Assembly: GCF_003060885.1 (NCBI RefSeq)
Contig: NZ_QAIG01000013.1
Location: 1 to 64,000 of the forward strand
Reading direction: 5' to 3'
DNA from: Pseudomonas sp. HMWF032
GTDB lineage: Bacteria; Pseudomonadota; Gammaproteobacteria; Pseudomonadales; Pseudomonadaceae
Length of the DNA stretch: 64,000 nt
Part shown: in pieces, positions 27,335 to 35,492 of the stretch
How positions within the stretch are numbered: position 1 is the first letter of the stretch
How the letters are laid out: each line of letters begins with the position of its first letter
Translations under genes and position numbers: made by a program
The notes under the pieces: model-generated
The model's input: the letters and a program-made list of their open reading frames with translations, nothing else
Told to the model about the DNA's origin: nothing
Databases searched by the model: none

Positions 27335-28558
27335 TTACGCCACATTGCGTTCTGCCCCCTGCCGGTAGGCTGCAACCAACTCAATCAATGCCTGCAAAAT
27401 CGCGGCGGATTCGCCGATCACCGACAGATCAGCGCGTTTGATCATGTCGCAGGTTGGGTCGAGGTTGATCGCCACCACCTTGTCGCAGGCACCGATGCCT
27501 TGCAGGTGCTGGATCGCCCCGGAAATCCCCACCGCCACATACACCCGCGCGGTGACCCAGATGCCGGACGCGCCGACCTGGCGTTCACGGCCCATAAAGC
27601 CATCGTCCACCGCCACCCGTGAGGCGCCTTCGGTCGCGCCCAGCGCCGCAGCGGCCTGATGGAACAGCGCCCAGTCCTTCACGCCATTGCCGCCGGAGAG
27701 AATAAATTCGGCCTCGGCCATGGGGATCTGCGCGGGATCAACCGCCACCGCGCCCAAATCCTGAATCCGTGGCAAGTGGCTGACCAGCGCTTCACTGAGC
27801 GCCAGCGGCCGCACTTCATGGCGGGTTTCGCTGACCGGCTCGGCGCATTCCACCGCTGCCAGAATCAAGCGTGGCGCTTGTTGCACCAAATCTTCCCGTC
27901 CGGCCCCCGCACGCCCGCTGGCCATGCCCTCGGCCACCTGCCAAACCCGCGTGGCCGGGCGTTCGCCGAGCTTGGCAGCCAAGCGCCGACCCAGCTCACC
28001 ACCACCGCTGCGACTGTCGGGCAGCAACCAGTGCCGCGGCGACAATTGCCGCTCCAGCGCACCGAGGGCCAGCACCCGCGCTTCCGGGGCGTAGCCGTCG
28101 AACGCGTCATCGGCGAACTGCAGCAGACGATCCACACCGTTGCTGTCGAAGGCGCTTTCCTTGTGTTCACCAAAGATCACCGCCACCACCGCGCCATCGC
28201 GACCGGCGAGCTTGTGCGCCAGGCCGAGCAGGTCCTTGTCATGGCTGCTCAGGCGGCCGCCGACCATGTCCGGCACCACGGCGATATAGAACGCCGGTTG
28301 CTCGATCACATGCAGCGGCAATTGCACCACGGCACTGGCCGTGCTGCGTTTCTGGCTACCGCCCTGTTGAGTGCCCGAGCGGTCGATGCGCTTAAGGCCA
28401 TTGGGGCCGATAAAGCCGACGCCATGCGGGTTCTTACGGATGACACCATTTGGCCCCATCCAGCTGGATTCGACCTTCTGCAACGCAGCGTGCAGTGGGT
28501 GCAAGCGATTACGGGCAATCCACTCTGCGCGTGGATCACGGCGGATCAGGTCGCTCAT
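27335..28558 (-). CDS. etfA: Electron-transfer flavoprotein alpha subunit (betaine cluster)
   Basis: 407 residues, longer than housekeeping ETF-alpha (~310) through an N-terminal extension of about 80 residues ('SDLIRRDPRAEWIARNRLHP'). The C-terminal FAD domain shows 'GASGIWVTARVYVAVGISGAIQHLQGI' and 'VVAINLDPTCDMIKRADLSVIG'. Forms the heterodimer with etfB for electron transfer from dimethylglycine demethylation, probably via the DgcB iron-sulphur protein. The gap to dgcB holds a repeat. Confidence 0.92.
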   Translation of the reverse strand: MSDLIRRDPRAEWIARNRLHPLHAALQKVESSWMGPNGVIRKNPHGVGFIGPNGLKRIDRSGTQQGGSQKRSTASAVVQLPLHVIEQPAFYIAVVPDMVGGRLSSHDKDLLGLAHKLAGRDGAVVAVIFGEHKESAFDSNGVDRLLQFADDAFDGYAPEARVLALGALERQLSPRHWLLPDSRSGGGELGRRLAAKLGERPATRVWQVAEGMASGRAGAGREDLVQQAPRLILAAVECAEPVSETRHEVRPLALSEALVSHLPRIQDLGAVAVDPAQIPMAEAEFILSGGNGVKDWALFHQAAAALGATEGASRVAVDDGFMGRERQVGASGIWVTARVYVAVGISGAIQHLQGIGACDKVVAINLDPTCDMIKRADLSVIGESAAILQALIELVAAYRQGAERNVA

Positions 28559-28589
28559 GCACAGGACTCCGCGAGGTGTTGACGAAACC

Positions 28590-28702
28590 TAGGTTGGGTT
28601 GAGGCGCGCAGCGGCGAAGCCCAACACGCGTGCGCGAGAGAGAACATCGAGCCGCGCGCTACGTGCGCCCTGTTGGGCTTCGCTGCGCTCAACGCCAACC
28701 TA
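28590..28702. repeat. GTTGGGTTGAG palindrome between dgcB and etfA
   Basis: AGGTTGGGTTGAGGCGCGCAGCGGCGAAGCCCAAC near 28591 is mirrored by GTTGGGCTTCGCTGCGCTCAACGCCAACCTA near 28671-28702. A long imperfect hairpin of a kind common in Pseudomonas intergenic DNA. Confidence 0.7.
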
Positions 28703-28721
28703 CAACCGGCGTGTACCTTCA

Positions 28722-30683
28722 TCACTGCACCTCCGCCCGCTCGGGTTTTACCTGCACAGGCTGCTTCGCCTCGACCACACCCTCGATCAATACATCGGCC
28801 ACCAGCTCGGCAATGTCCTTGACCTCGGGGCGCGGGCCGACCACGCCTTCGAGCATCGCGGTGCACTGCGGGCAGCCCACGGCGACCAGCTCAGCGGCGG
28901 TCTCTTTGATATCGACCATGCGCATATCGGGAATCCGCTGCTTGCCGGGGATATCGGTGATTGGCGCACCGCCGCCACCGCCGCAGCAACGGGAACGGAA
29001 GCCCGAGCGCTGCATTTCCTTAACTTCGATGCCGATGGCATTCAGCACATTACGCGGCGCTTCGTACTCACCGTTGTAGCGGCCCAGGTAGCACGGGTCG
29101 TGGTAGGTGACCGAGCCGCCTTTGTGTTGGCCGAGGTTGAGTTTCTGGGCGCTGATCAGTTCATCCATATAGGTGCTGTGGTGCAGCACCGAATAGCGAC
29201 CGCCCAGCTCGCCATATTCGTTTTTCAGCACATGGAAACTGTGCGGGTCGCAGGTGACGATGCGCGTGAACTGGTACTTGGCCAGGGTGGCGATATTGCG
29301 TTTGGCCAGCTGCTGGAAGGTCGCTTCATCACCCAGACGGCGCGCCACGTCGCCGCTGTCGCGTTCTTCCAGACCGAGCACAGCGAAGTCGACCTTGGCG
29401 GCTTTCAGCACTTTGACAAAGGCGCGCAGGGTGCGCTGGTTGCGCATGTCGAAGGCACCGTCGCCGACCCAGAACAGCACATCGACCTTCTGTTTGTCGC
29501 TCATCAGCGGCAGGTTCAAATCCGCTGCCCAGTTCAGCCGACCACCGGGGTTGAAGCCGCCGGGGTTGTCGGTGGCGATCAGGTTGTCCAACACCTCGGC
29601 GCCCTTGTTGGGCGTCGCGCCTTTTTCCAAGGTCAGATGGCGGCGCATGTCGACGATGGCATCGACGTGCTCGATCATCATCGGGCATTCCTCGACGCAG
29701 GCGCGGCAGGTGGTGCAGGACCACAGCGTCTCGGCATCGACCAGGGCCTTACCATGCAGATTGACGATGGGCAGATGGGGGCCGCCGCTGTGCTCGCCAA
29801 TCGGCTTACCCGGATAAGGCGAACCGGCAAACTTGGCGTCGGTGCCACCGGCCAGGCCGACCACCATGTCTTGAATCAGCTTCTTCGGGTTCAGCGGCTG
29901 GCCGGCAGCAAAGGCCGGACAGGCCGCCTCGCACTTGCCGCACTGCACGCAGGCGTCGAAGCCGAGCAGCTGGTTCCAGGTGAAATCCGTAGGCTTTTCC
30001 ACACCCAGCGGGGCTTTAGGATCGTCCAGATAGAGTGCCTTCAAGCCGGTCGAGCGACCACCGCCAAAGCGCTCTGAGCGGCGGTGCCAGGCCAGGTGCA
30101 GGGCACCGGCGAAGGCGTGTTTCATCGGCCCGCCCCAGGTCATGCCGAAGAACAGTTCGGACACACCCCAGGCCACGCCGACGGTCAGCAGCAGCGCCAG
30201 TACCCAGCCGCCAAAGCCATCCGGCAGGATGCCGGCAACAGGAAGCGTGGCGATAAAGAAGCTGCCGGCAAACATCAGCAGGCTTTTCGGCAAACGCATC
30301 CACGGGCCTTTCGACAGCCGTGACGGCGGGTCAAGACGACGCTTGGCGACAAACAGCGCGCCGCCGAACATCAGCGCGGTGGCCGCCAACAGCGCAAAGC
30401 CGAGGATGCGACTCTGCAGGCCAAACCCGTGCACCAGAATCGCCAGCACCGCCGCCAGGACAAAGCCGCCTGCCGTGGCCACGTGGGTGTTGGCAATGTA
30501 TTTATCGCGTGCCACCACATGATGCAGATCAACCATATAGCGGCGTGGCATGGCCAGCAGGCCACCGAGCCAGTCGACCTGGGCCGGGCGACCGCGACGC
30601 CACATCAGAAAGCGTTTAATAGCCCCCATCACCGCCAACGCCAGCGCGGCGCACAACAGAATGGGCAGGATGGTGTTCAGCAT
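28722..30683 (-). CDS. dgcB: Dimethylglycine catabolism iron-sulphur protein DgcB
   Basis: 653 residues from ATG 30683 ('MLNTILPILLCAALALAVMG'). N-terminal DUF3483 membrane part with five or so spans (residues 1-180), then a double 4Fe-4S ferredoxin region: 'CVQCGKCEAACPAF' (about 258) and 'CTTCRACVEECPMM' (about 330); then CCG (cysteine-rich) domains with 'RCCGGGGG' and 'CPQCTAM'. The layout resembles heterodisulfide reductase D/GlpC-like electron carriers. Required with DgcA for dimethylglycine oxidation; probably passes electrons toward the ETF or quinones. Confidence 0.93.
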   Translation of the reverse strand: MLNTILPILLCAALALAVMGAIKRFLMWRRGRPAQVDWLGGLLAMPRRYMVDLHHVVARDKYIANTHVATAGGFVLAAVLAILVHGFGLQSRILGFALLAATALMFGGALFVAKRRLDPPSRLSKGPWMRLPKSLLMFAGSFFIATLPVAGILPDGFGGWVLALLLTVGVAWGVSELFFGMTWGGPMKHAFAGALHLAWHRRSERFGGGRSTGLKALYLDDPKAPLGVEKPTDFTWNQLLGFDACVQCGKCEAACPAFAAGQPLNPKKLIQDMVVGLAGGTDAKFAGSPYPGKPIGEHSGGPHLPIVNLHGKALVDAETLWSCTTCRACVEECPMMIEHVDAIVDMRRHLTLEKGATPNKGAEVLDNLIATDNPGGFNPGGRLNWAADLNLPLMSDKQKVDVLFWVGDGAFDMRNQRTLRAFVKVLKAAKVDFAVLGLEERDSGDVARRLGDEATFQQLAKRNIATLAKYQFTRIVTCDPHSFHVLKNEYGELGGRYSVLHHSTYMDELISAQKLNLGQHKGGSVTYHDPCYLGRYNGEYEAPRNVLNAIGIEVKEMQRSGFRSRCCGGGGGAPITDIPGKQRIPDMRMVDIKETAAELVAVGCPQCTAMLEGVVGPRPEVKDIAELVADVLIEGVVEAKQPVQVKPERAEVQ

Positions 30684-30703
30684 GGCCGCACCCTTCAGAT
30701 GAT

Positions 30704-30787
30704 CCGTAGGGTGGATGGACGAAGCCATCCACCGTATTCAATGGCGCGCGACCTGCGGTGGATAAGCAGAGCGTTATCCACCCTACA
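30704..30787. repeat. CGTAGGGTGGAT palindrome between dgcA and dgcB
   Basis: CCGTAGGGTGGATGGACGAAGCCATCCACCG followed by GCGGTGGATAAGC and GCGTTATCCACCCTAC. Same family as at 23469 and 27250. Confidence 0.7.
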
Positions 30788-30854
30788 CAGGACACAGCGC
30801 TTCAGCCGTTAAGTGGCACCGAGGGATGAGCGAAGCGATCCCCCGAACCCTGAT

Positions 30855-32915
30855 TTAGAAATCCTTACACAAGCGCAGCGCGTCATAGATCGCCGCGTGG
30901 GTGTTGCGCTGGGCCACGCAGTCGCCGATGCGGAACAGCAGGTAGCCGTCGCCCTTCTCAGCCAAACAAGGTTGCGGCTTGATCGCGAACAGCGCTTCCA
31001 CATCGATCTGGCCCTTGTTGCGCGAGCCGTCCTTGAGGGCGTAGTAGAGGCGCTCATCCGGACGCACGCCGTTTTCCACCACCACCTGATCGACCACCCG
31101 CTCTTCTTTCGCGCCGGTGTATTCGTTCTCCAGCACCGCCACCAGCTTGTCGCCTTCGCGGTAGACCTTCTCCAGCATCAGGTCGCCGGTCATGATCACT
31201 TCTTTCGGGTACAGGCTGCGGTAATAGGTCGGGAAGCTGGTGCCGCCGATGGCCACGCCCGGTTTGATGTCGTCGGTGACGATCTCCACTTTCGCGCCCT
31301 TCTCGGCGATAAAGTCGGCCACCGACATGCCGGTGAACTCGCAGATGGTGTCGTAGACCAGCACGTTATGGCCGGGGGCTACCGTGCCATCGAGGATGTC
31401 CCAGCTGCTCACCACCAGGCCTTCCGCCGCGCCCCAGTGCTCGTTCTGCTCCAGAAACGGATGGCCGCCGTTGGCCAGCACGACGATATCCGGGCGCAGG
31501 TCGAGGATGCTCGCCTCGTCGGCACCGGTGCCCAGACGCAGGTCGATGTTCAGGCGCGCCAGCTCCAGCTGGAACCAGCGGGTGATGCCGGCCATCTGAT
31601 CACGCTGCGGCGCTTTGGCGGCCAGGCTGATCTGCCCGCCGAGGCTGTCTTTCTTCTCAAACAAGGTCACGTCGTGGCCGCGCTCGGCAGCAACACGCGC
31701 CGCTTCCATCCCGGCCGGGCCGCCACCAACGATCACCACCTTGCGCTTGGGCCCCGTGGTTTTCTCGATGATATGCGGCAGGCCCATGTACTCGCGGCTG
31801 GTCGCGGCGTTCTGGATGCACAGCACGTCCAGGCCTTGATACTGGCGGTCGATGCAGTAGTTGGCACCGACGCACTGCTTGATCTGGTCGACCTGGCCCA
31901 TCTTGATCTTGGCGATCAGGTGCGGGTCGGCGATATGCGCGCGGGTCATGCCGACCATGTCCACGTAGCCGCCTTCAAGAATGCGCGTGGCCTGATTCGG
32001 GTCTTTGATGTTCTGTGCATGCAGCACCGGCACCTTGACCACTTCCTTGATCCCGGCGGCCAGATGCAGGAAGGGCTCCGGCGGGTAGCTCATGTTCGGG
32101 ATGACGTTGGCCAGGGTGTTGTGGGTGTCGCAGCCCGAGCCGACGACGCCGATAAAGTCGATCATGCCGGTGGCGTCGTAATAGGCCGCAATCTGCTTCA
32201 TGTCCTCATGGGACAAGCCGTCGGGGTGGAATTCGTCGCCGCAGATGCGCATACCGACGCAGAAGTCGTCACCGACTTCCTTGCGCACGGCTTTGAGCAC
32301 TTCCAGGCCGAACTTCATGCGGCCCTCAAAGGTGCCGCCCCATTCGTCAGTACGCTTGTTGACGCGCGGCGACCAGAACTGGTCGATCATGTGCTGGTGC
32401 ACGGCGGACAGCTCAACGCCGTCCAGACCGCCTTCTTTGGCGCGGCGTGCAGCTTGTGCGTAGTTGCCGATCACCCGCCAGATTTCTTCGACCTCGATGG
32501 TCTTGCAGGTGGCGCGGTGCACCGGCTCGCGGATACCCGATGGCGACATCAGGGTCGGCCAGTGAAAGCCATCCCAACGCGAGCGACGGCCCATGTGGGT
32601 AATCTGGATCATGATCTTGGCGCCGTGCTTGTGCATGGCGTCGGCGAGATTCTGGAAGTGCGGAATGATCCGGTCGGTGGACAGGTTGACCGAACTCCAC
32701 CACTGCTGCGGGCTATCGATGGCCACCACCGAGGAGCCACCGCAGATCGCCAGGCCGATGCCGCCCTTGGCCTTCTCTTCGTAGTACTGCACATACCGTT
32801 CAGTGGTCATGCCGCCGTCGGTGGCATACACCTCGGCGTGCGCAGTGCTGAGCACGCGGTTGCGGATGGTCAGCTTGCCGATTTGAATCGGCTGGAACAT
32901 TGCCTCGAAAGCCAT
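30855..32915 (-). CDS. dgcA: Dimethylglycine demethylase DgcA
   Basis: 686 residues, trimethylamine-dehydrogenase/old-yellow-enzyme family. FMN TIM barrel (about 5-345) with 'DGVELSAVHQHMIDQFWSP'; 4Fe-4S cysteines in 'QCVGANYCIDRQYQG' and 'VLCIQNAATSRE' (about 345-370); then a pyridine-nucleotide-like FAD/ADP fold with 'KVVIVGGGPAGMEAARVAAERGHDV'. Demethylates dimethylglycine to sarcosine with release of formaldehyde. ATG 32915 is used; a start five codons in (MFQPIQIG) is possible. Follows a V4R-like gene by 15 bases. Confidence 0.94.
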   Translation of the reverse strand: MAFEAMFQPIQIGKLTIRNRVLSTAHAEVYATDGGMTTERYVQYYEEKAKGGIGLAICGGSSVVAIDSPQQWWSSVNLSTDRIIPHFQNLADAMHKHGAKIMIQITHMGRRSRWDGFHWPTLMSPSGIREPVHRATCKTIEVEEIWRVIGNYAQAARRAKEGGLDGVELSAVHQHMIDQFWSPRVNKRTDEWGGTFEGRMKFGLEVLKAVRKEVGDDFCVGMRICGDEFHPDGLSHEDMKQIAAYYDATGMIDFIGVVGSGCDTHNTLANVIPNMSYPPEPFLHLAAGIKEVVKVPVLHAQNIKDPNQATRILEGGYVDMVGMTRAHIADPHLIAKIKMGQVDQIKQCVGANYCIDRQYQGLDVLCIQNAATSREYMGLPHIIEKTTGPKRKVVIVGGGPAGMEAARVAAERGHDVTLFEKKDSLGGQISLAAKAPQRDQMAGITRWFQLELARLNIDLRLGTGADEASILDLRPDIVVLANGGHPFLEQNEHWGAAEGLVVSSWDILDGTVAPGHNVLVYDTICEFTGMSVADFIAEKGAKVEIVTDDIKPGVAIGGTSFPTYYRSLYPKEVIMTGDLMLEKVYREGDKLVAVLENEYTGAKEERVVDQVVVENGVRPDERLYYALKDGSRNKGQIDVEALFAIKPQPCLAEKGDGYLLFRIGDCVAQRNTHAAIYDALRLCKDF

Positions 32916-32930
32916 GGTGAGTGCTCCGCC

Positions 32931-33461
32931 TTACAGAGGTTTGACAGTGAACAGGCCATCGTCGTGGCCCTCTTCAGAACCGCCATAGACCTGCTCGGCC
33001 ACGGTGCGCAGCGCGCTGCCCTGGGCCTGGAGAATCTGGTCCATGGCGCCGGCAAACCAGCCGGTGAACATGTAATCGACCTTGCGCCCGCACTTGCCGT
33101 AGACGTACACAAAGGCCGAGTGTTTGAGCTTCACCGAGGCGGTACCGGCGACCAGGTCGATGGCTTCGATCTCGAACAGCCCCCAGCCGCGTTGCGACAG
33201 GCGCTTCATGTAGTGCTTGAACACCGCCACGCCGGACAATCCGTGGCATTCGGCCTCTTTCTCACACCAGTGCCAGGCGGACTTGTAGCCAGCCTTGTAG
33301 AGGATCTCGGCATAGGCCTCAGCGCCCAATACCTCTTCGATACCGATGTGGTTGTTGACGAAGAAATGCCGCGGCACATACAGCATCGGCAGCGCGTCAG
33401 TGGTCCAGACGCCGGTTTCGTCGTCGACCTGGATAGGCATTTCGGGTGCGTGGGTGGCCAT
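32931..33461 (-). CDS. V4R-like domain protein (DUF5943) in the dgc operon
   Basis: 176 residues from ATG 33461 ('MATHAPEMPIQVDDETG'). The C-terminal half ('AFVYVYGKCGRKVDYMFTGWFAGAMDQIL') resembles V4R/4-vinyl-reductase domains, which bind small hydrophobic ligands or metals. Conserved in this position in Pseudomonas betaine clusters between the dipeptidase and dgcA. Function unknown; it might be an accessory or ligand-sensing protein for DgcA. Cytosolic. Confidence 0.75.
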   Translation of the reverse strand: MATHAPEMPIQVDDETGVWTTDALPMLYVPRHFFVNNHIGIEEVLGAEAYAEILYKAGYKSAWHWCEKEAECHGLSGVAVFKHYMKRLSQRGWGLFEIEAIDLVAGTASVKLKHSAFVYVYGKCGRKVDYMFTGWFAGAMDQILQAQGSALRTVAEQVYGGSEEGHDDGLFTVKPL

Positions 33462-33508
33462 GTGTTCAGTGCTCCAGAATTCGTTTTCTTGCGTATTTGA
33501 AAGGTGCC

Positions 33509-33650
33509 GATGAATGCCTGTGGAGCCGTAGCGAGCACACCGAGAGCAAGGAGACCCGCAGCGACAAGCGAGAGCAGTACGCATGTACGGCGAGCTTGTC
33601 GCGAGGACGCAGCTAGCGGTGGGCGCAGTAGGCTCCGGAGGTATTCATCA
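33509..33650. repeat. Imperfect nested palindrome upstream of the V4R gene
   Basis: Outer arms GATGAATGCCTGTGGAGCC (33509-33527) and GGCTCCGGAGGTATTCATC (near 33632-33650), inner arms ACAAGCGAGAGCAGTAC / GTACGGCGAGCTTGT around GCAT. The whole gap between the dipeptidase and V4R genes is one large potential hairpin. It is related in style, a tac...gta core, to the elements at 38503 and 43100. Confidence 0.55.
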
Positions 33651-34625
33651 CTCGCCCCAGACGTCTGCCAGTACGCGCACCCAGTTCTCGCCCATGATCT
33701 TGCGCACCACGCGCTCGGAATGGCCGCGTTTGAGCAGGGTTTCGGTGAGGTTGGGGAATTCGCCGACGGTGCGGATGCCCAGCGGGTTGATGATCTTGCC
33801 GAAGCTGGTCAGGCGGCGGGCGTAGCCCTTGTCGTGGGTCAGGTACTCGAAGAAGTCCTGGCCGTGACCTTGGGTGAAATCGGTGCCGATGCCGATGGCG
33901 TCTTCGCCGACGATATTCATCACGTACTCGATGGCTTCGGCGTAGTCGTCGATGGTCGAGTCGATGCCTTTGGCCAGGAACGGCGCAAACATGGTCACGC
34001 CGACGAAGCCGCCGTGGTCGGCGATAAATTTCAGCTCGGCATCGGACTTATTGCGCGGGTGCTCTTTCAAGCCCGACGGCAGGCAGTGGGAATAGGTGAC
34101 CGGCTTTTTCGATTCAAGGATGACTTCCTCGCTGGTCTTGCTGCCTACATGGGACAGGTCGCACATGATGCCGACGCGGTTCATCTCGGCAACGATCTCG
34201 CGGCCAAAGCCGGACAGCCCGCCGTCACGCTCGTAGCAACCGGTGCCAACCAGGTTCTGGGTGTTGTAGCAGAGCTGCACAATGCCCACGCCGAGCTGCT
34301 TGAACACCTCGACATAGCCAATCTGGTCCTCGAACGCATGGGCGTTCTGGAAGCCGAAGAGGATGCCGGTCTTGCCCTGCGCCTTGGCCGCACGAATGTC
34401 GGCAGTGCTGCGCACCGGCATCACCAGGTCGCTGTTTTCGCGGATCAACTTCTGGCTGGCGGCAATATTGTTCACCGTCGCCTGGAAGCCTTCCCACACC
34501 GACACGGTGCAGTTGGCGGCGGTCAGGCCGCCTTTGCGCATGTCCTCGAACAGGTCGCGGTTCCACTTGGCGATGATCAGCCCGTCAATAACGATGCTGT
34601 CGGCGTGTAATTCGGCTGGGCTCAT
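33648..34625 (-). CDS. Membrane dipeptidase-family (M19) protein of the betaine cluster
   Basis: 325 residues, M19 renal-dipeptidase fold. Metal-binding segments: 'ADSIVIDGLIIAKWN' (first His-x-Asp site is not obvious: Asp present, His absent), 'MCDLSHVGSKTSEEVI' and 'YSHCLPSGLKEHPRNKSD'. 'GIGTDFTQGHGQDFFEY' near the C-terminus matches the family. Its orthologue sits beside dgcA in P. aeruginosa. The true substrate is unclear; it may act on a small amide or peptide rather than classical dipeptides. First gene of the leftward V4R-dgc-etf run. Confidence 0.88.
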   Translation of the reverse strand: MSPAELHADSIVIDGLIIAKWNRDLFEDMRKGGLTAANCTVSVWEGFQATVNNIAASQKLIRENSDLVMPVRSTADIRAAKAQGKTGILFGFQNAHAFEDQIGYVEVFKQLGVGIVQLCYNTQNLVGTGCYERDGGLSGFGREIVAEMNRVGIMCDLSHVGSKTSEEVILESKKPVTYSHCLPSGLKEHPRNKSDAELKFIADHGGFVGVTMFAPFLAKGIDSTIDDYAEAIEYVMNIVGEDAIGIGTDFTQGHGQDFFEYLTHDKGYARRLTSFGKIINPLGIRTVGEFPNLTETLLKRGHSERVVRKIMGENWVRVLADVWGE

Positions 34626-34702
34626 CAGGCAGTCCCCTTTTTTAGCGGTGTCGCCAAACCCGTTGTTGGCGCTTTGGACTGAGCATATCCCTGGGGGCTC
34701 GG

Positions 34703-34723
34703 GCGACCCGGTGCAAAAGCGAC
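34703..34723 (-). promoter_or_regulatory. Paired GTCGC words upstream of the dipeptidase-dgc operon
   Basis: On the operon strand GGTCGC occurs twice, 16 bp apart (plus-strand GCGAC at 34703 and 34719), 78-98 bases before the dipeptidase start. The same core is found at the other betaine promoters. Candidate GbdR site; inference. Confidence 0.3.
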
Positions 34724-34854
34724 CGGGGTATTGCCGAAAGCGTCAAAGCGGGGTCGCCTACGAGTAAGCCACCGAGCGAGCGCCCAACCGACTGCACGGC
34801 CTGGCGTGCGGAAAGGTCGCGAGAGGAAGGAAAACGAAACCGCAGAAAGCACAA

Positions 34855-34874
34855 AGGGGAGCCTAGGCTCCCCT
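34855..34874 (-). terminator. 20-bp perfect palindrome, probable terminator of a lost leftward gene
   Basis: AGGGGAGCCTAGGCTCCCCT is perfectly self-complementary and is followed on the minus strand by TTTGTGCTTT. No intact gene ends here, but a leftward coding remnant stops 27 bases before it. Confidence 0.5.
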
Positions 34875-34900
34875 CTAATTGGGTGTGTGCTTTATTTTTA

Positions 34901-35071
34901 TTATTGGGCGACTGTTATTGTTGTTTTATCGCTGTTTGTTGCGTCATCGCTTTCGGTGATTCCAAGTGGAACCAAGGGCAAACGTATTTTTTTGGGTACT
35001 GATACAGCAATCGCCATTGCCAAAACCCCTGCAATGATCCAACCGGCACACCGAGCTACCTCAAGGTAGTT
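34901..35071 (-). pseudogene. C-terminal remnant of a membrane transporter
   Basis: A 56-codon open stretch between an upstream TAA and a tandem TAA TAA end, with no start codon at its head. It reads 'YLEVARCAGWIIAGVLAMAI', then a basic 'PKKIR' and a hydrophilic tail ending 'TTITVAQ': one hydrophobic span and a cytosolic tail, as at the end of a secondary transporter. A terminator-like palindrome follows. Upstream (35072-35280) AT-rich sequence is no longer codable. The family is not identifiable; a betaine/choline or amino-acid permease would suit the setting. Confidence 0.4.
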
Positions 35072-35398
35072 TTATTCTTTTCGGCCTGGTTGCGGGAAAA
35101 CCCGAATCACATACCCTTTCCAAAAAAATCTGTTTGCGACTCGTGGGTACTCTTGTTTTTGTTGTGCCTTGAGTCGGTACGATAGTTCTGCTGATGTTTG
35201 TTATTGTTTTTGTGCAGGAAACAAAGCATTCAGCGTGCCAACTTTAAAAATAACTTATAAATCAATGCGATATGGAAATGCCAGGCAGCAAAACTGACAC
35301 AAGCAGTCACCATTCTGGGGTGCTGCTACTCGTTTGTGTTCCCGTTGCTGGCTGAGCGGTAACACTTGTGCGCAGGTAATGGCGCACATTGGCGGGGC

Positions 35399-35430
35399 TA
35401 AAAAAATGCCCGCAGCAGACTGCGGGCAAC
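35399..35430 (-). terminator. Intrinsic terminator of gbcA
   Basis: On the minus strand GCCCGCAG-TCTG-CTGCGGGC followed by ATTTTTTT, about 65 bases after the gbcA stop. The rest of the 867-base gap (34626-35492) holds the remnant transporter tail described separately and AT-rich DNA in which I see no gene. Confidence 0.92.
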
Positions 35431-35492
35431 AAAGTGGCCATGAAGGCCTCAGTGTGGAGCCGTTCCGGCGGGCGACCAACCCGCCAGCTCCG

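Noticed and set aside
30813..33500. 895-codon plus-strand frame over dgcA and its neighbour
   Set aside because: Runs opposite two well-supported genes and shows no domain; a shadow of high-GC coding DNA.
34731..35069. 112-codon plus-strand frame between dipeptidase and gbcA
   Set aside because: Opposite the transporter remnant; its apparent hydrophobic stretch is the complement of that tail.
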